From DATKFM01 sp963810485 (lineage in GTDB: Bacteria > Pseudomonadota > Alphaproteobacteria > Dongiales > Dongiaceae): a DNA stretch of 64,000 bases. Shown one piece after another: positions 46,203 to 54,440 of the stretch. The translations under genes were made by a program, and so were the position numbers. The stretch lies in the NCBI GenBank assembly GCA_963810485.1, contig CAWENQ010000005.1, positions 1 to 64,000 on the forward strand. Reading direction: 5' to 3'. Under the pieces are notes generated by a model. The model worked only from the letters and a program-made list of their open reading frames with translations, was not told where the DNA came from and made no database searches. Every line of letters begins with the position of its first letter. Position 1 is the first letter of the stretch.

Positions 46203-46284
46203 AAGTCCGCAACGGGTCATAAGCGGCCGTATCAGGCGGGTGCACGCTAGGTCCGCTTAGCCTTCAATAACGGTCGAATCCCAA
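46203..46284. repeat. Interspersed non-coding repeat, copy 3
   Basis: AAGTCCGCAACGGGTCATAA, GCGGCCGTATCAGG and GCTTAGCCTTCAATAACGG match the left and central parts of the copy at 44646-44770. Confidence 0.6.
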
Positions 46285-46847
46285 AAGGGACGGAACCGTC
46301 CGGGCAATTGCTTTACCCGGACGTCAGCGGCGAAACTCTCATTCCTTACCGCGCGTCACTACCGGAAAGTCCATCCGCGAGGATAAAGGCGAGGGAGTGG
46401 GAGCTTCGTCATCCGGGAGTGGATCAGTGCTATATGGATCCGTTCGATCCCCGCGGGCGGGGATAGCGGTTCGTTGCAGCCGAGCAAGAATTCCCAGTTG
46501 CTCCTAATCACCTCCCTGTTCCGCTGAAGGTTTTCCCTGTTCGACCGAGTAGGGAGCTCGATCAAAAAGCGCAATAAACACGGGTGGTTAGTGATCCGCA
46601 TCAGAGCTAACAACACCCAGAATCGCAGAAATTCCCTGTATCTTCCCTGGATAACAGCGAATCCCCGACTTGGAAAATGGTTCGCTGGTGACTGCGCCCT
46701 CCGCCAGTTTCTCTTCCGCCGCCTGATGCCGCCAAGGAATACATTCTTCGGCCGCAATGAACCGGCGCGGCTCCTTCGCTCCATATCCCAAGTGGCGCCG
46801 GCAACCCGATCCGAAGTCCGACCGCGCGCGTCTTCGATGCTCCGGAT

Positions 46848-46865
46848 GTGTGACGACGATCACAC
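46848..46865. promoter_or_regulatory. CRP/FNR-type palindrome
   Basis: GTGTGA at 46848-46853, a 6-base spacer, and TCACAC at 46860-46865 form a perfect inverted repeat that contains the CRP consensus TGTGA-N6-TCACA. It lies about 180 bases before the start of the hydrolase-met gene group. The regulator is not in the window. Confidence 0.5.
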
Positions 46866-47046
46866 TTCCGGCGCATGACCTGCAAAAAGCAACGATCGAA
46901 CAATCCTTGTGACGGTCATTTTGCGCGCTTTTGACATCGCTGTGACGCCCGGTCCTTAGGTTTCTCGGCGCGGAGGACAGCCCGGCGGCGTCTCGCATCA
47001 AATGTCGAGCGTCCGGGAACCCTCGCCGCGCAGGTTGGAGAAGGTA

Positions 47047-47898
47047 ATGCCGGTGATCGACATCAATGGCGCGCGCGTCGCCTATTCGGCGGCGGGCTCA
47101 GGCGAAACTGTGCTCCTGTTGCACAGTTCGGCATGCTCGCGCGCGCAATGGCGAGCGCTGAGCGAAATGCTGCAGACACGCTACCGCGTCCTGGCGCCGG
47201 ATCTCTATGGTTATGGCGAGACCGATCAGCGGCCCGGCCCCGCGTCGCCGGGCCTGACCGATGCGGCGGCGCTCGTCGACGCTGTCCTGTCGGGGGAGGC
47301 AGAGCGCATCCATCTCGTCGGCCATTCCTATGGCGGCGCTGTCGCGCTTCGCTGTGCGGCCGACCGGCCGGAGCGTCTGCTGAGCCTGACGCTCATCGAG
47401 CCGGTGGCGTTCCATCTGCTGTCCCATGCGCCGAACCTCACGGCGGAACGCGCGCTGTTCCGCGAAGTGGCTGATCTCGCGGCTGATGTCGCGCAAGCCG
47501 CCGCGGATGGCGACGGCGGCCGGGGCATGGCGCGCTTCATCGACTACTGGAACGGCGCGGGCGCCTGGGCGCGGCTGCGGCCCGACCAGCAGACGGCGCT
47601 GGCCCTGCAGACCGCCAGGGTCGCGCTCGATTTTCGCGACACCATGACGGATCCGACGCGCATCGAAGCCTTGCAGCGGATCGCCGCGCCGGCGCTTGTT
47701 CTGCGCGGAAGCGAGTCGCCGCAACCGTCCCGGCGCATAGCCGCGCTGCTGGCGCGAATATTGCCGAATGCGAGACTGCAAACGATCGAAGCGGCCGGCC
47801 ACATGCTGCCGCTCACCCATACGGAGGCGGTCAACGCGGCCATCCTCGACCACTTGTCGCATCGTACGGCCGCCCAGCAGCGTCCGGCGGCGGCCTGA
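47047..47898 (+). CDS. Alpha/beta hydrolase
   Basis: About 283 residues. GGAG seven bases before ATG 47047 and the immediate strand start MPVIDINGARVAYSAAGSG favour this start over ATG 47002. VLLLHSSACSRAQW is the oxyanion region, HLVGHSYGGAVALR the nucleophile elbow with Ser, and IEAAGHMLPLTHTEAV the catalytic His segment. It hydrolyses an unknown ester, amide or similar bond in the cytoplasm. Only 31 bases separate it from the sulfhydrylase gene, so they probably form an operon. Confidence 0.88.
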   Translation: MPVIDINGARVAYSAAGSGETVLLLHSSACSRAQWRALSEMLQTRYRVLAPDLYGYGETDQRPGPASPGLTDAAALVDAVLSGEAERIHLVGHSYGGAVALRCAADRPERLLSLTLIEPVAFHLLSHAPNLTAERALFREVADLAADVAQAAADGDGGRGMARFIDYWNGAGAWARLRPDQQTALALQTARVALDFRDTMTDPTRIEALQRIAAPALVLRGSESPQPSRRIAALLARILPNARLQTIEAAGHMLPLTHTEAVNAAILDHLSHRTAAQQRPAAA

Positions 47899-47929
47899 TC
47901 CCAATCGCAATCATAAGGAGAGGTTACTG

Positions 47930-49246
47930 ATGACTACGTCCAAGCATCCCCAGACGCTGGTTCTGCATGGCGGTACCTACCGAGCCGACCCGGCGACGGG
48001 ATCGGTAGCGGTGCCGATCTACCAGACGACGTCCTACCAGTTCCGGGGCACCGAGCATGCGGCCAACCTGTTCGCGCTCAAGGAGCTGGGCAATATCTAT
48101 ACACGCGTCCAGAATCCCACCACCGACGTGCTGGAACAGCGTGTCGCTCTGCTGGAAGGCGGCGCGGCGGCGCTCGCCGTCAGCTCGGGCCAGGCGGCAA
48201 GCGCGTTCGCCGTTCAGAACATCGCCCAAGCCGGCGACAATATCGTCAGCTCGACCGACCTCTATGGCGGCACCTGGAATCTGTTCGCCAATACCTTCAA
48301 GACCATGGGCATCGAAGTCCGTTTCGTCGACCCGGTCGATCCCGCCGCCTTCCGCCGCGCGACCGACAGCAAGACGCGGGCCTACTATGCGGAGACCCTG
48401 CCCAACCCGAAACTCGCGGTCTTCCCGATCGCGGAGGTCGCCGCCATCGGGCGGGAGCTGGGCGTGCCGCTGATCATGGACAACACGGCCGCACCGGTGA
48501 TCTGCCGGCCGCTCGATCACGGCGCCGCCATCGTCGTCCATTCCACGACGAAGTATATCGGCGGCCACGGAACCTCGATCGGCGGCGTCATCGTCGACGG
48601 CGGCAATTTCGACTGGCAGAAATATGCCGACCGCTTCCCGATGCTGAACCAGCCCGATCCCAGCTACCACGGCGCGGTATGGACGGAAGCGGCCAAGCCG
48701 CTGGGGCCGATCGCCTATGTTCTGAAGGCGCGCGTGACGCTGCTGCGCGACCTTGGTGCGGCGATGAGTCCGTTCAATGCGTTCCAGTTCATCCAGGGCC
48801 TGGAAACGCTGCCGCTGCGCATGCGCGAGCATTGCCGGAATGCCGAGGCCGTGGCGCGCTTCCTTTCAACGCACAAGGAGGTGGCGAAGGTCATCTACGC
48901 AGGCAGTCACACCAACCCCGTGCAGAAGCGCCGGGCCGAGACCCATCTGCAGGGTGGCTTCGGCGGCCTTGTCGGCTTCGAGCTCAAGGGCGGCCGGGAG
49001 GCCGGCCGGCGCTTCATCGATGCACTGCAGATGCATTACCACGTCGCCAATATCGGCGACGCCCGGAGTCTCGCCATTCACCCGGCGACCACCACGCACT
49101 CTCAGCTCTCGCCGAAGGAGCAGAACGCCACCGGCGTGTCTGAGGGCTATGTGCGCCTCTCCGTGGGCATCGAGCATATCGATGACATTCTTCTCGACTT
49201 GGATCAGGCCCTGAAGGCATCCGGCAAGATGCCCTTGGCCGCTTGA
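47930..49246 (+). CDS. metY: O-acetylhomoserine sulfhydrylase (PLP, Cys/Met metabolism family)
   Basis: 438 residues. AAGGAGAGG at 47915-47923 fixes ATG 47930. TLVLHGGTYRADPATGSVAV, PIYQTTSYQF and YTRVQNPTTDVLEQRVALLE are the family's N-terminal signature; SSGQAASAFAVQNIAQAGDN binds PLP phosphate; VVHSTTKYIGGHG contains the Schiff-base Lys. It makes homocysteine from O-acetylhomoserine and sulfide. The metA gene for the acyl-homoserine substrate is next, so the pair gives direct-sulfhydrylation methionine synthesis. Confidence 0.93.
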   Translation: MTTSKHPQTLVLHGGTYRADPATGSVAVPIYQTTSYQFRGTEHAANLFALKELGNIYTRVQNPTTDVLEQRVALLEGGAAALAVSSGQAASAFAVQNIAQAGDNIVSSTDLYGGTWNLFANTFKTMGIEVRFVDPVDPAAFRRATDSKTRAYYAETLPNPKLAVFPIAEVAAIGRELGVPLIMDNTAAPVICRPLDHGAAIVVHSTTKYIGGHGTSIGGVIVDGGNFDWQKYADRFPMLNQPDPSYHGAVWTEAAKPLGPIAYVLKARVTLLRDLGAAMSPFNAFQFIQGLETLPLRMREHCRNAEAVARFLSTHKEVAKVIYAGSHTNPVQKRRAETHLQGGFGGLVGFELKGGREAGRRFIDALQMHYHVANIGDARSLAIHPATTTHSQLSPKEQNATGVSEGYVRLSVGIEHIDDILLDLDQALKASGKMPLAA

Positions 49247-49260
49247 CCAGCTAACCGGGC

Positions 49261-49286
49261 AGGGGGCGGCGACACTGCCGCCTCCT
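49261..49286 (+). other. Intercistronic stem-loop between metY and metA
   Basis: AGGGGGCGGC at 49261-49270 pairs with GCCGCCTCCT at 49277-49286 (one G-U pair) around the 6-base loop GACACT. No T-tract follows, so it is more likely an mRNA-stability or partial-attenuation element than a full terminator. Confidence 0.6.
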
Positions 49287-49315
49287 GTTCAAACCGCGCT
49301 TTCAGGAGGCATACC

Positions 49316-50369
49316 CTGTCCATCGCCCTTCCCCTTGGCTTGCCTGCGCGCGAGACATTGGCGGTAGAACGCGTTGAAGTGCTGACGAAGGATGAACTGC
49401 GGCGGCGGCCCGGTCGCCCGCTGCGCATCTGCCTCGTCAACCTGATGCCGAACAAGATCGTGACGGAGGCGCAGTTCTGCCGGTTGCTCGGCGGGACCTC
49501 GATCGACGTCGACGCGACGCTCTGCGTCCCGGATTCCTATCAGTCGAAGACCACGCCCGCGTCCCATCTCGCCGCGTTCTATCAGCCCTGGAGCGCGATC
49601 CGCCACGAGGCCTTTGACGGTCTTATCGTGACGGGCGCGCCGATCGAGACGTTGCCATTCGAGGCCGTGACCTACTGGTCCAACTTGCGCGCCATCTTTG
49701 ACTGGGCGAAAGCGAACATCGCCAATAGCCTGTACATCTGCTGGGCGGCGCAAGCGGCGCTGCAACATTTTCACGCTGTGCCGAAGCATCCGCTGCGGAC
49801 AAAACTGTCCGGCATCTATCCACACCGCGCGTCCCGCAGCGACTCCGACCTGCTCAAAGGCTTTGGGGAGAGTTTTCCGGTCCCAGTGTCACGGCACACG
49901 GAGGTCCGGGCGGCCAGATCTGCCTGATGGTGCGGGCTTGACCATCCTGGCGGACTCCGCCGATGCGGGGCTGTGCCTCGTCGAGGATCGCGGGAATCGG
50001 GCGGTCTATATGTTCAATCACCTGGAATACGACGCCGGGACATTGCGCGACGAGTTTCTTCGCGACCGGTCGGCCGGCAGGCCCGCGGACATTCCCGTCA
50101 ACTACTTTCCCGAGGACGATCCCACGCGCGCGCCGGAGAATCTGTGGCGACCCTTCGCCCATCTCCTGTTCCGCAACTGGCTTGGCGAGGTCCAGCGGAC
50201 GGCGTCCGCCCGCGAGATCGGCAAGCCGCTGTTGGATCAGTCTTGGCGTAGGCGGATGCAGGGGAAAGCCTTCGCTGCCGCATCAATTGCCGCCCTTGCG
50301 CAATTCGATGAGCTTCCCATAGGTCTCGCGGAAGCGGCGGTAGCCGGCGTCGTAAAGCGCCTTGTTTGA
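49316..50369 (+). pseudogene. metA: Homoserine O-acyltransferase (MetA type), one frameshift, CTG start
   Basis: AGGAGG at 49304-49309 lies six bases before CTG 49316, which would start SIALPLGLPARETLAVERVE, the expected MetA N-terminus; the next usable start is TTG 49340. RICLVNLMPNKIVTEAQFCR, IVTGAPIETLPF and NSLYICWAAQAALQHF (nucleophile Cys) are present. The frame breaks at GGCC 49912-49915: deleting one C turns ARSA-stop into AADLPDGAGLTIL, and the frame goes on through MFNHLEYDAGTLRDEF and FRNWLGEVQR. The last ~87 bases overlap the convergent FGGY kinase gene. It acylates homoserine for MetY. Confidence 0.85.
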
Positions 50370-51791
50370 CGCGTTCGGCGAAACAACTTCCCCCTGTGTC
50401 ACGAAGTTGGTCACGCCATGCCAGTCGGTCGTGGCCCCCGTGCCGATGGCGGCGACCCATGCCGCGCCCAGGCAGGAGCCCGGATGGCCGGTCAGGCGCT
50501 GTATCGGCATTTGCAGGATATCTGAAACGATCTGCATCCAGAATCTCGAATTGGAGCCGCCATCCGACGCCATGTATCGCGCTGTTGCGTGGCCCATGTC
50601 GTTGAGAACCTCGATATGATGGCGGAAGGCATAGCCGAAGCTTTCCAGGAGAGCCCGCCAAACATGCGGCGGCCCGTGGTTGAAGCTCAGGCCAAGAATC
50701 GAGCCGCGCGCATAGGCGTCGTGAATGGGGGTTTTCTCGCCGAGGAAATAGGGGATCACGTGAACGCCATCGGCCCCGGCCGGCGTTTCGGCGGCCAGGA
50801 GATCAAGATGCTGGTGGATCGTGTGTCCGGCACCGGCGGCGGCGGCCTGTTCTCCGGTGGCGAACTTCGCCGCGAACCAATTGAGCGCCGAGCCGCCGGA
50901 AGCCATGCAGCCATTCGGCACGTAGAGCCCGGGGATCAGATGATAGTCGAGAAACATCCGGGGATCCGGAGCAATTCTCTCGGTAGCAACCAGGATATCG
51001 GCTGAACCGCCGAATTTCAGCAGCACGTCGCCGCTCTTGGTAAGCCCGGCGGCGAAAGCCGACGCGATCAGATCGGCGACGCCGCCGACCACCGGCACGC
51101 CAACAGGCAACCCCGTCGCGGCGGACGCCGCGGCGGTCACCCGGCCAAGGATCGCGTGGGAGGCGATCTTCGGCGGCACCGCTCCAGGCGGAATGTGTGC
51201 GAGCTTGATCAGGCGATCGGAAAGGGCATGCGTTGAGATGTCGACAAATCCGGCCTCCAACGCCCAATTCTGTTCGACGGCGCGTGCTCCGGTCAGGCGG
51301 TAGTTGATGTAGTCGTAGGATCCGAACACCGTCGCGATCTTGCCGAAGATTTCTGCTTCGTGCTTTTCCAGCCAGCGGAGCTTGCAGCCGACGAGCTGCT
51401 GGTTGATGCCGTTTGCGGCAACGCGAATGAATTCCGCCTCGTCGATATCCCGGGCAAAATCCGCCACTTCGGCGGAGCAACGCCCGTCGCTCTGCTGTAT
51501 CGAGGGCCGCAGCAGCTCGCCGGCCTTGTCGAGAAGCACGACCGCCGGAAGCATGCCGGTCACGCCGATGCCCGAGACATCCGGTGCCGTCACGCCGGCC
51601 TGGGACAGGAGTTCCGGCACGAGGGCGCAGACATTCGCCCACCATTGATTAGGATCCTCTTCCGCCCATCCTGGATGGCGGGAGGACAAGGTCACCGGCC
51701 TGGAAGCAATCGCCAAGACTCGGCTGGGCAGCTCGATCAGGATCCCGATCGTGGACGTCGTGCCGATGTCCAGCCCCAGAAAATAGCCCAT
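50283..51791 (-). CDS. FGGY-family carbohydrate kinase (xylulokinase-like)
   Basis: 502 residues. YFLGLDIGTTSTIGILIE is the N-terminal phosphate-binding motif; PGWAEEDPNQWW, GVTGMLPAVVLLD, KLRWLEKHEAEIF, GGVADLIASAFAAGL, KFGGSADILVA and SDGGSNSRFWMQIVSDILQM fit FGGY sugar kinases of xylulokinase type. It phosphorylates a pentulose or related sugar with ATP. Its 3' end converges on metA. No sugar isomerase is adjacent, so the substrate is open. Confidence 0.88.
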   Translation of the reverse strand: MGYFLGLDIGTTSTIGILIELPSRVLAIASRPVTLSSRHPGWAEEDPNQWWANVCALVPELLSQAGVTAPDVSGIGVTGMLPAVVLLDKAGELLRPSIQQSDGRCSAEVADFARDIDEAEFIRVAANGINQQLVGCKLRWLEKHEAEIFGKIATVFGSYDYINYRLTGARAVEQNWALEAGFVDISTHALSDRLIKLAHIPPGAVPPKIASHAILGRVTAAASAATGLPVGVPVVGGVADLIASAFAAGLTKSGDVLLKFGGSADILVATERIAPDPRMFLDYHLIPGLYVPNGCMASGGSALNWFAAKFATGEQAAAAGAGHTIHQHLDLLAAETPAGADGVHVIPYFLGEKTPIHDAYARGSILGLSFNHGPPHVWRALLESFGYAFRHHIEVLNDMGHATARYMASDGGSNSRFWMQIVSDILQMPIQRLTGHPGSCLGAAWVAAIGTGATTDWHGVTNFVTQGEVVSPNASNKALYDAGYRRFRETYGKLIELRKGGN

Positions 51792-51857
51792 GCGCCCCCG
51801 CCAGAGTCCGATTCTCGTTGCGCGACCCTAGCGTAGAGGAATTGGACGGCAACCCCC

Positions 51858-52010
51858 TCAGCCCCGCCGCTTGAAGTACTGCACCGCGCGCTCATGCCGT
51901 TCCGCGGCTTGGCGCGTGGCGAAGGTGCCGAGATTGCGCCGCTTGCCGGTCTTGGGATCGGTCTTGCGCGAGTAGAGCCGGTACTTTCCCGATGGCAGTT
52001 TTCTGATCAT
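51858..52010 (-). CDS. Small basic conserved protein (50 residues)
   Basis: A short minus-strand gene: ATG 52010, MIRKLPSGKYRLYSRKTDP, TGKRRNLGTFATRQAAERH, then a basic tail and TGA at 51860-51858. The sequence is the type of small, highly basic hypothetical protein found across Alphaproteobacteria; its even Lys/Arg spacing and the SGKYRLYSRK block resemble the start of a DNA-binding (AP2/integrase-arm) fold. Function unknown. Confidence 0.8.
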   Translation of the reverse strand: MIRKLPSGKYRLYSRKTDPKTGKRRNLGTFATRQAAERHERAVQYFKRRG

Positions 52011-52078
52011 TGCTGGATCTCCGCATCGTTCCGCCGCTTAGAAAAGGCATCGGGAATGCGATGGTTCCAGCATCCGCC

Positions 52079-52981
52079 TCACGTCTCCGCTGCTTCCTGC
52101 ACGATCCACTGCCGGAACAGCAGCACCTCCGGCCGGACGTTCGACATCCCGATCGGCGTCAGCAGGAAATGCGCCTGCTCGATCGGCAGTTCCAGGTCGA
52201 ACGGCTGGTGCAGCGGCAGGAGTTCCACGGCGCGCTTCGCATAGGGGCGCAGCACGATCGTCGCGCCGGCGCTCGCCGCCAGCAGCACAGCGGCGACGGA
52301 ATTGTCCACGCGCAAGGCCTTGCTCGGCTGCGGCATCGGCAGGCCGATCTCACGGAAGGCCTCGGTCCAGTGGTTCTCATGGCCGACCACATGGATCAGC
52401 CGCGTCTCCGCGATCTCCAGCAGGCGCTTTGCCGCGCTGCCCCGCTGCGCCACCTCGCGGTTGCAGACGACGACCGAGGGCTGGTGCCACAGCCGCTCGG
52501 CTTCATAGCCGGCCCAGGCGCCGCTGCCGAAACGGATATCGATATCAGTCGCCTCGTCCGGCTGCGCATCGGCCCAGATGGTGGAGAGGATCAGGATCTC
52601 GATCCCCGGATATTCCGCCTGGAAGCGCGGCAGCCGCGGCGCCAGCCACAACGTCACGAACGACACCGGCGCCCGCACGGTGATCGAGGTCATGCCGCTC
52701 TGGCCGAACAGCTTGGTGGTCGCCGCCGACAGGTTCTCGAAGGTCCGCCGCACATCGGGCAGATAGGCGGCGCCCATCTCCGTCAAGCGCAGGCCGCGGG
52801 CGAGCCGCTCGAACAGCGCGTGGCCCAGATGCCGCTCGAGGGAGCGGACCTGGTGGCTGATCGCGGTCGAGGTCAGGTTCAGGTCCGTGGCCGCCCTGGC
52901 GAAGCTCATATGGCGGGCGCTGGTCTCGAACGCCCGGAGCCAGTTCAGGGGTGGCAGGCGATAGGTCATGCTGAGGCCCAA
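52079..52981 (-). CDS. LysR-family transcriptional regulator (GcvA-like)
   Basis: 300 residues. LPPLNWLRAFETSARHMSFA and RAATDLNLTSTAISHQVRSL form the winged helix-turn-helix, followed by LGHALFERLARGLRLTEMG. The effector domain includes VRAPVSFVTLWLAPRLPRFQ and DIDIRFGSGAWAG, as in GcvA-type regulators. It is divergent from the enolase-superfamily gene, with a set of palindromic half-sites between them, so it probably controls that gene and perhaps the polyamine-type transporter operon after it. Confidence 0.92.
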   Translation of the reverse strand: MGLSMTYRLPPLNWLRAFETSARHMSFARAATDLNLTSTAISHQVRSLERHLGHALFERLARGLRLTEMGAAYLPDVRRTFENLSAATTKLFGQSGMTSITVRAPVSFVTLWLAPRLPRFQAEYPGIEILILSTIWADAQPDEATDIDIRFGSGAWAGYEAERLWHQPSVVVCNREVAQRGSAAKRLLEIAETRLIHVVGHENHWTEAFREIGLPMPQPSKALRVDNSVAAVLLAASAGATIVLRPYAKRAVELLPLHQPFDLELPIEQAHFLLTPIGMSNVRPEVLLFRQWIVQEAAET

Positions 52982-53001
52982 GAAAACTTAGGTCTTGGCA
53001 G

Positions 53002-53040
53002 CATAAAGCTTCGCTTGCGTTTATGCACGCCGCGCATAAT
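53002..53040. promoter_or_regulatory. Likely LysR operator, three GCATAA half-sites
   Basis: GCATAAA at 53002-53008, TTTATGC at 53021-53027 and GCATAA at 53035-53040. The first two are a perfect 7-base inverted repeat with a 12-base spacer; the last two are a 6-base inverted repeat with a 7-base spacer. The site starts 20 bases upstream of the LysR start codon and lies ahead of the divergent gene, a classic autoregulated arrangement. Confidence 0.6.
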
Positions 53041-53131
53041 CCTCTGATTTCAGTATAAAAAAGATAATAAGCGCTCAGGGTCCCTTAAACCGGCCGCCGG
53101 GCGCCTCCAGGGCCAGGCAATCACCGTCGAC

Positions 53132-54236
53132 ATGCGGATCGCGCGTCTCGAGACCTTCAGCACCCGAATTCATCGGCTTCGTCCGCGTGACATCGGACAG
53201 CGGCGCCCAGGGCTGGGGCCAGCTTTCCACCTACAATTCGGACATCAGCGCCCAGGTGCTGCACCGGCAGGTGGCGCCCTATGCCCTGGGCGCCGACATC
53301 TTTCCCATCGACCCGCTGCTCGACCGCATCGAGGAGAAGGAACACAAGTTTCCGGGCTCCTACGTGAAACGGGCGATGGCGGGCCTCGATACCGCGCTCT
53401 GGGATTTGCGCGGCAAGATCGAACGCAAGCCTGTCGTGGAACTGCTGGGTGGCAAGCCCGGCAGGCTGCGCTGCTATGCCTCCTCGATGAAGCGGGACAT
53501 CACGCCCGAGGACGAGGCGGCGCGTTTTCTGCGCCTGCGGGACAAGCACGGCTTCGACGCCTTCAAGTTCCGCGTCGGGGCGGAATGCGGCCATGACATC
53601 GACGAATGGCCCGGCCGCACGGAGGCCATCGTGCCGGCGATCCGCCGGGCGCTCGGGCCGAAAGCAGCGCTGCTGGTGGACGCCAACAGCGGCTTCTCGC
53701 CGGCCCGGGCGATCGAGGTGGGCCGCCTGCTGGAGGCCGAGGGAATCGAGCATTTCGAGGAACCCTGTCCTTATTGGGAGCTGGAGCAGACCAAGCAGGT
53801 GACGGAGGCGCTGGGTGTCACGGTTACCGGCGGCGAACAGGATTGCGAACTGCCGGTCTGGTGGCGCATGTGCCGGGAGCGGGTGGTGGATATCGTCCAG
53901 CCGGACGTGCTGTATGTCGGCGGCATCGGCCGCGCGCTGCGGGTCGCCGCCATGGCCCAGGCGGCCGGCCTGCCGGTCACGCCCCATGCGGCCAACCTGG
54001 GATTGGTCACGCTGTTCACCATGCATCTGCTGCCGGCGCTGCCTAATGCCGGGAAATACCTGGAATTCTCCATCGAGGAGGCCAACTACTACCCCTGGCA
54101 ATACGGCCTGTTCCGCAACGATCCCTACCGGGTGGAGGGCGGCTGCGTGACCGTCCCGAGCGAGCCCGGCTGGGGGGTGGAGATCGAGCCGGAATGGCTG
54201 GCGCAATCCGCCTATCAGGTCAGCGAGGCGGCATGA
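53132..54236 (+). pseudogene. Enolase-superfamily (mandelate racemase/dehydratase) enzyme, N-terminal frameshift
   Basis: ATG 53132 gives MRIARLETFST; a one-base surplus in CCC at 53163-53165 breaks the frame, and the second frame continues FIGFVRVTSDSGAQGWGQ to the end. KRAMAGLDTALWDLRGKI, FDAFKFRVGAE (base Lys region), LLVDANSGFSP (metal Asp), HFEEPCPYWE (metal Glu), VTGGEQDCEL (metal Glu) and VTPHAANLG (His) are all kept. Sugar-acid dehydratases and racemases share this layout. It may act on an acid imported or made nearby; the exact substrate is unknown. GTG/TTG starts downstream might still permit a shortened protein. Confidence 0.85.
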
Positions 54237-54440
54237 TCCGGCCGGCGGCTCACCAAACATTCACTTGCCAGCCCTTGGCCGGCGAGATGATCATGACAGA
54301 CTGGGCCGGCGGGCGCGCCGAAAGCGACGCCGACAACCATGCAAAAATCGCGGCGGGCAGCGGCCGGATGTCGGTCGAAGCCCGAACCAACAAGAATAAG
54401 TAAACAGGCTAGGCAACAACTGAGGAGAGGAGATTACGCC

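Larger units (their letters stand above)
45983..47046. other. Long non-coding stretch (~1.06 kb)
   Basis: No gene is supported. Minus-strand frames at 46359-47001 lack domains. It holds repeat copy 3 (46203-46284), hairpins after the Gly-Asp gene (GCCACC/GGTGGC near 46065-46081, without a T-run) and a CRP/FNR-like palindrome at 46848-46865. Base composition rises to the high-GC level of the right half near its end. Confidence 0.5.

Noticed and set aside
46359..47001. Overlapping minus-strand frames before the hydrolase gene
   Set aside because: Arg-rich, no motif, and different frames compete; a regulatory palindrome lies in the same interval.
46880..47046. Possible SAM-type riboswitch ahead of the hydrolase-met operon
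   Set aside because: No match to the SAM-II or SAM-I core motifs could be seen in the leader; only general GC-rich pairing potential.
52010..53047. 345-codon plus-strand frame
   Set aside because: Antisense of the LysR regulator; Arg/His-rich without a recognisable fold.
53157..54260. 367-codon minus-strand frame
   Set aside because: Antisense of the enolase-superfamily gene, whose metal ligands are all in the plus frame.
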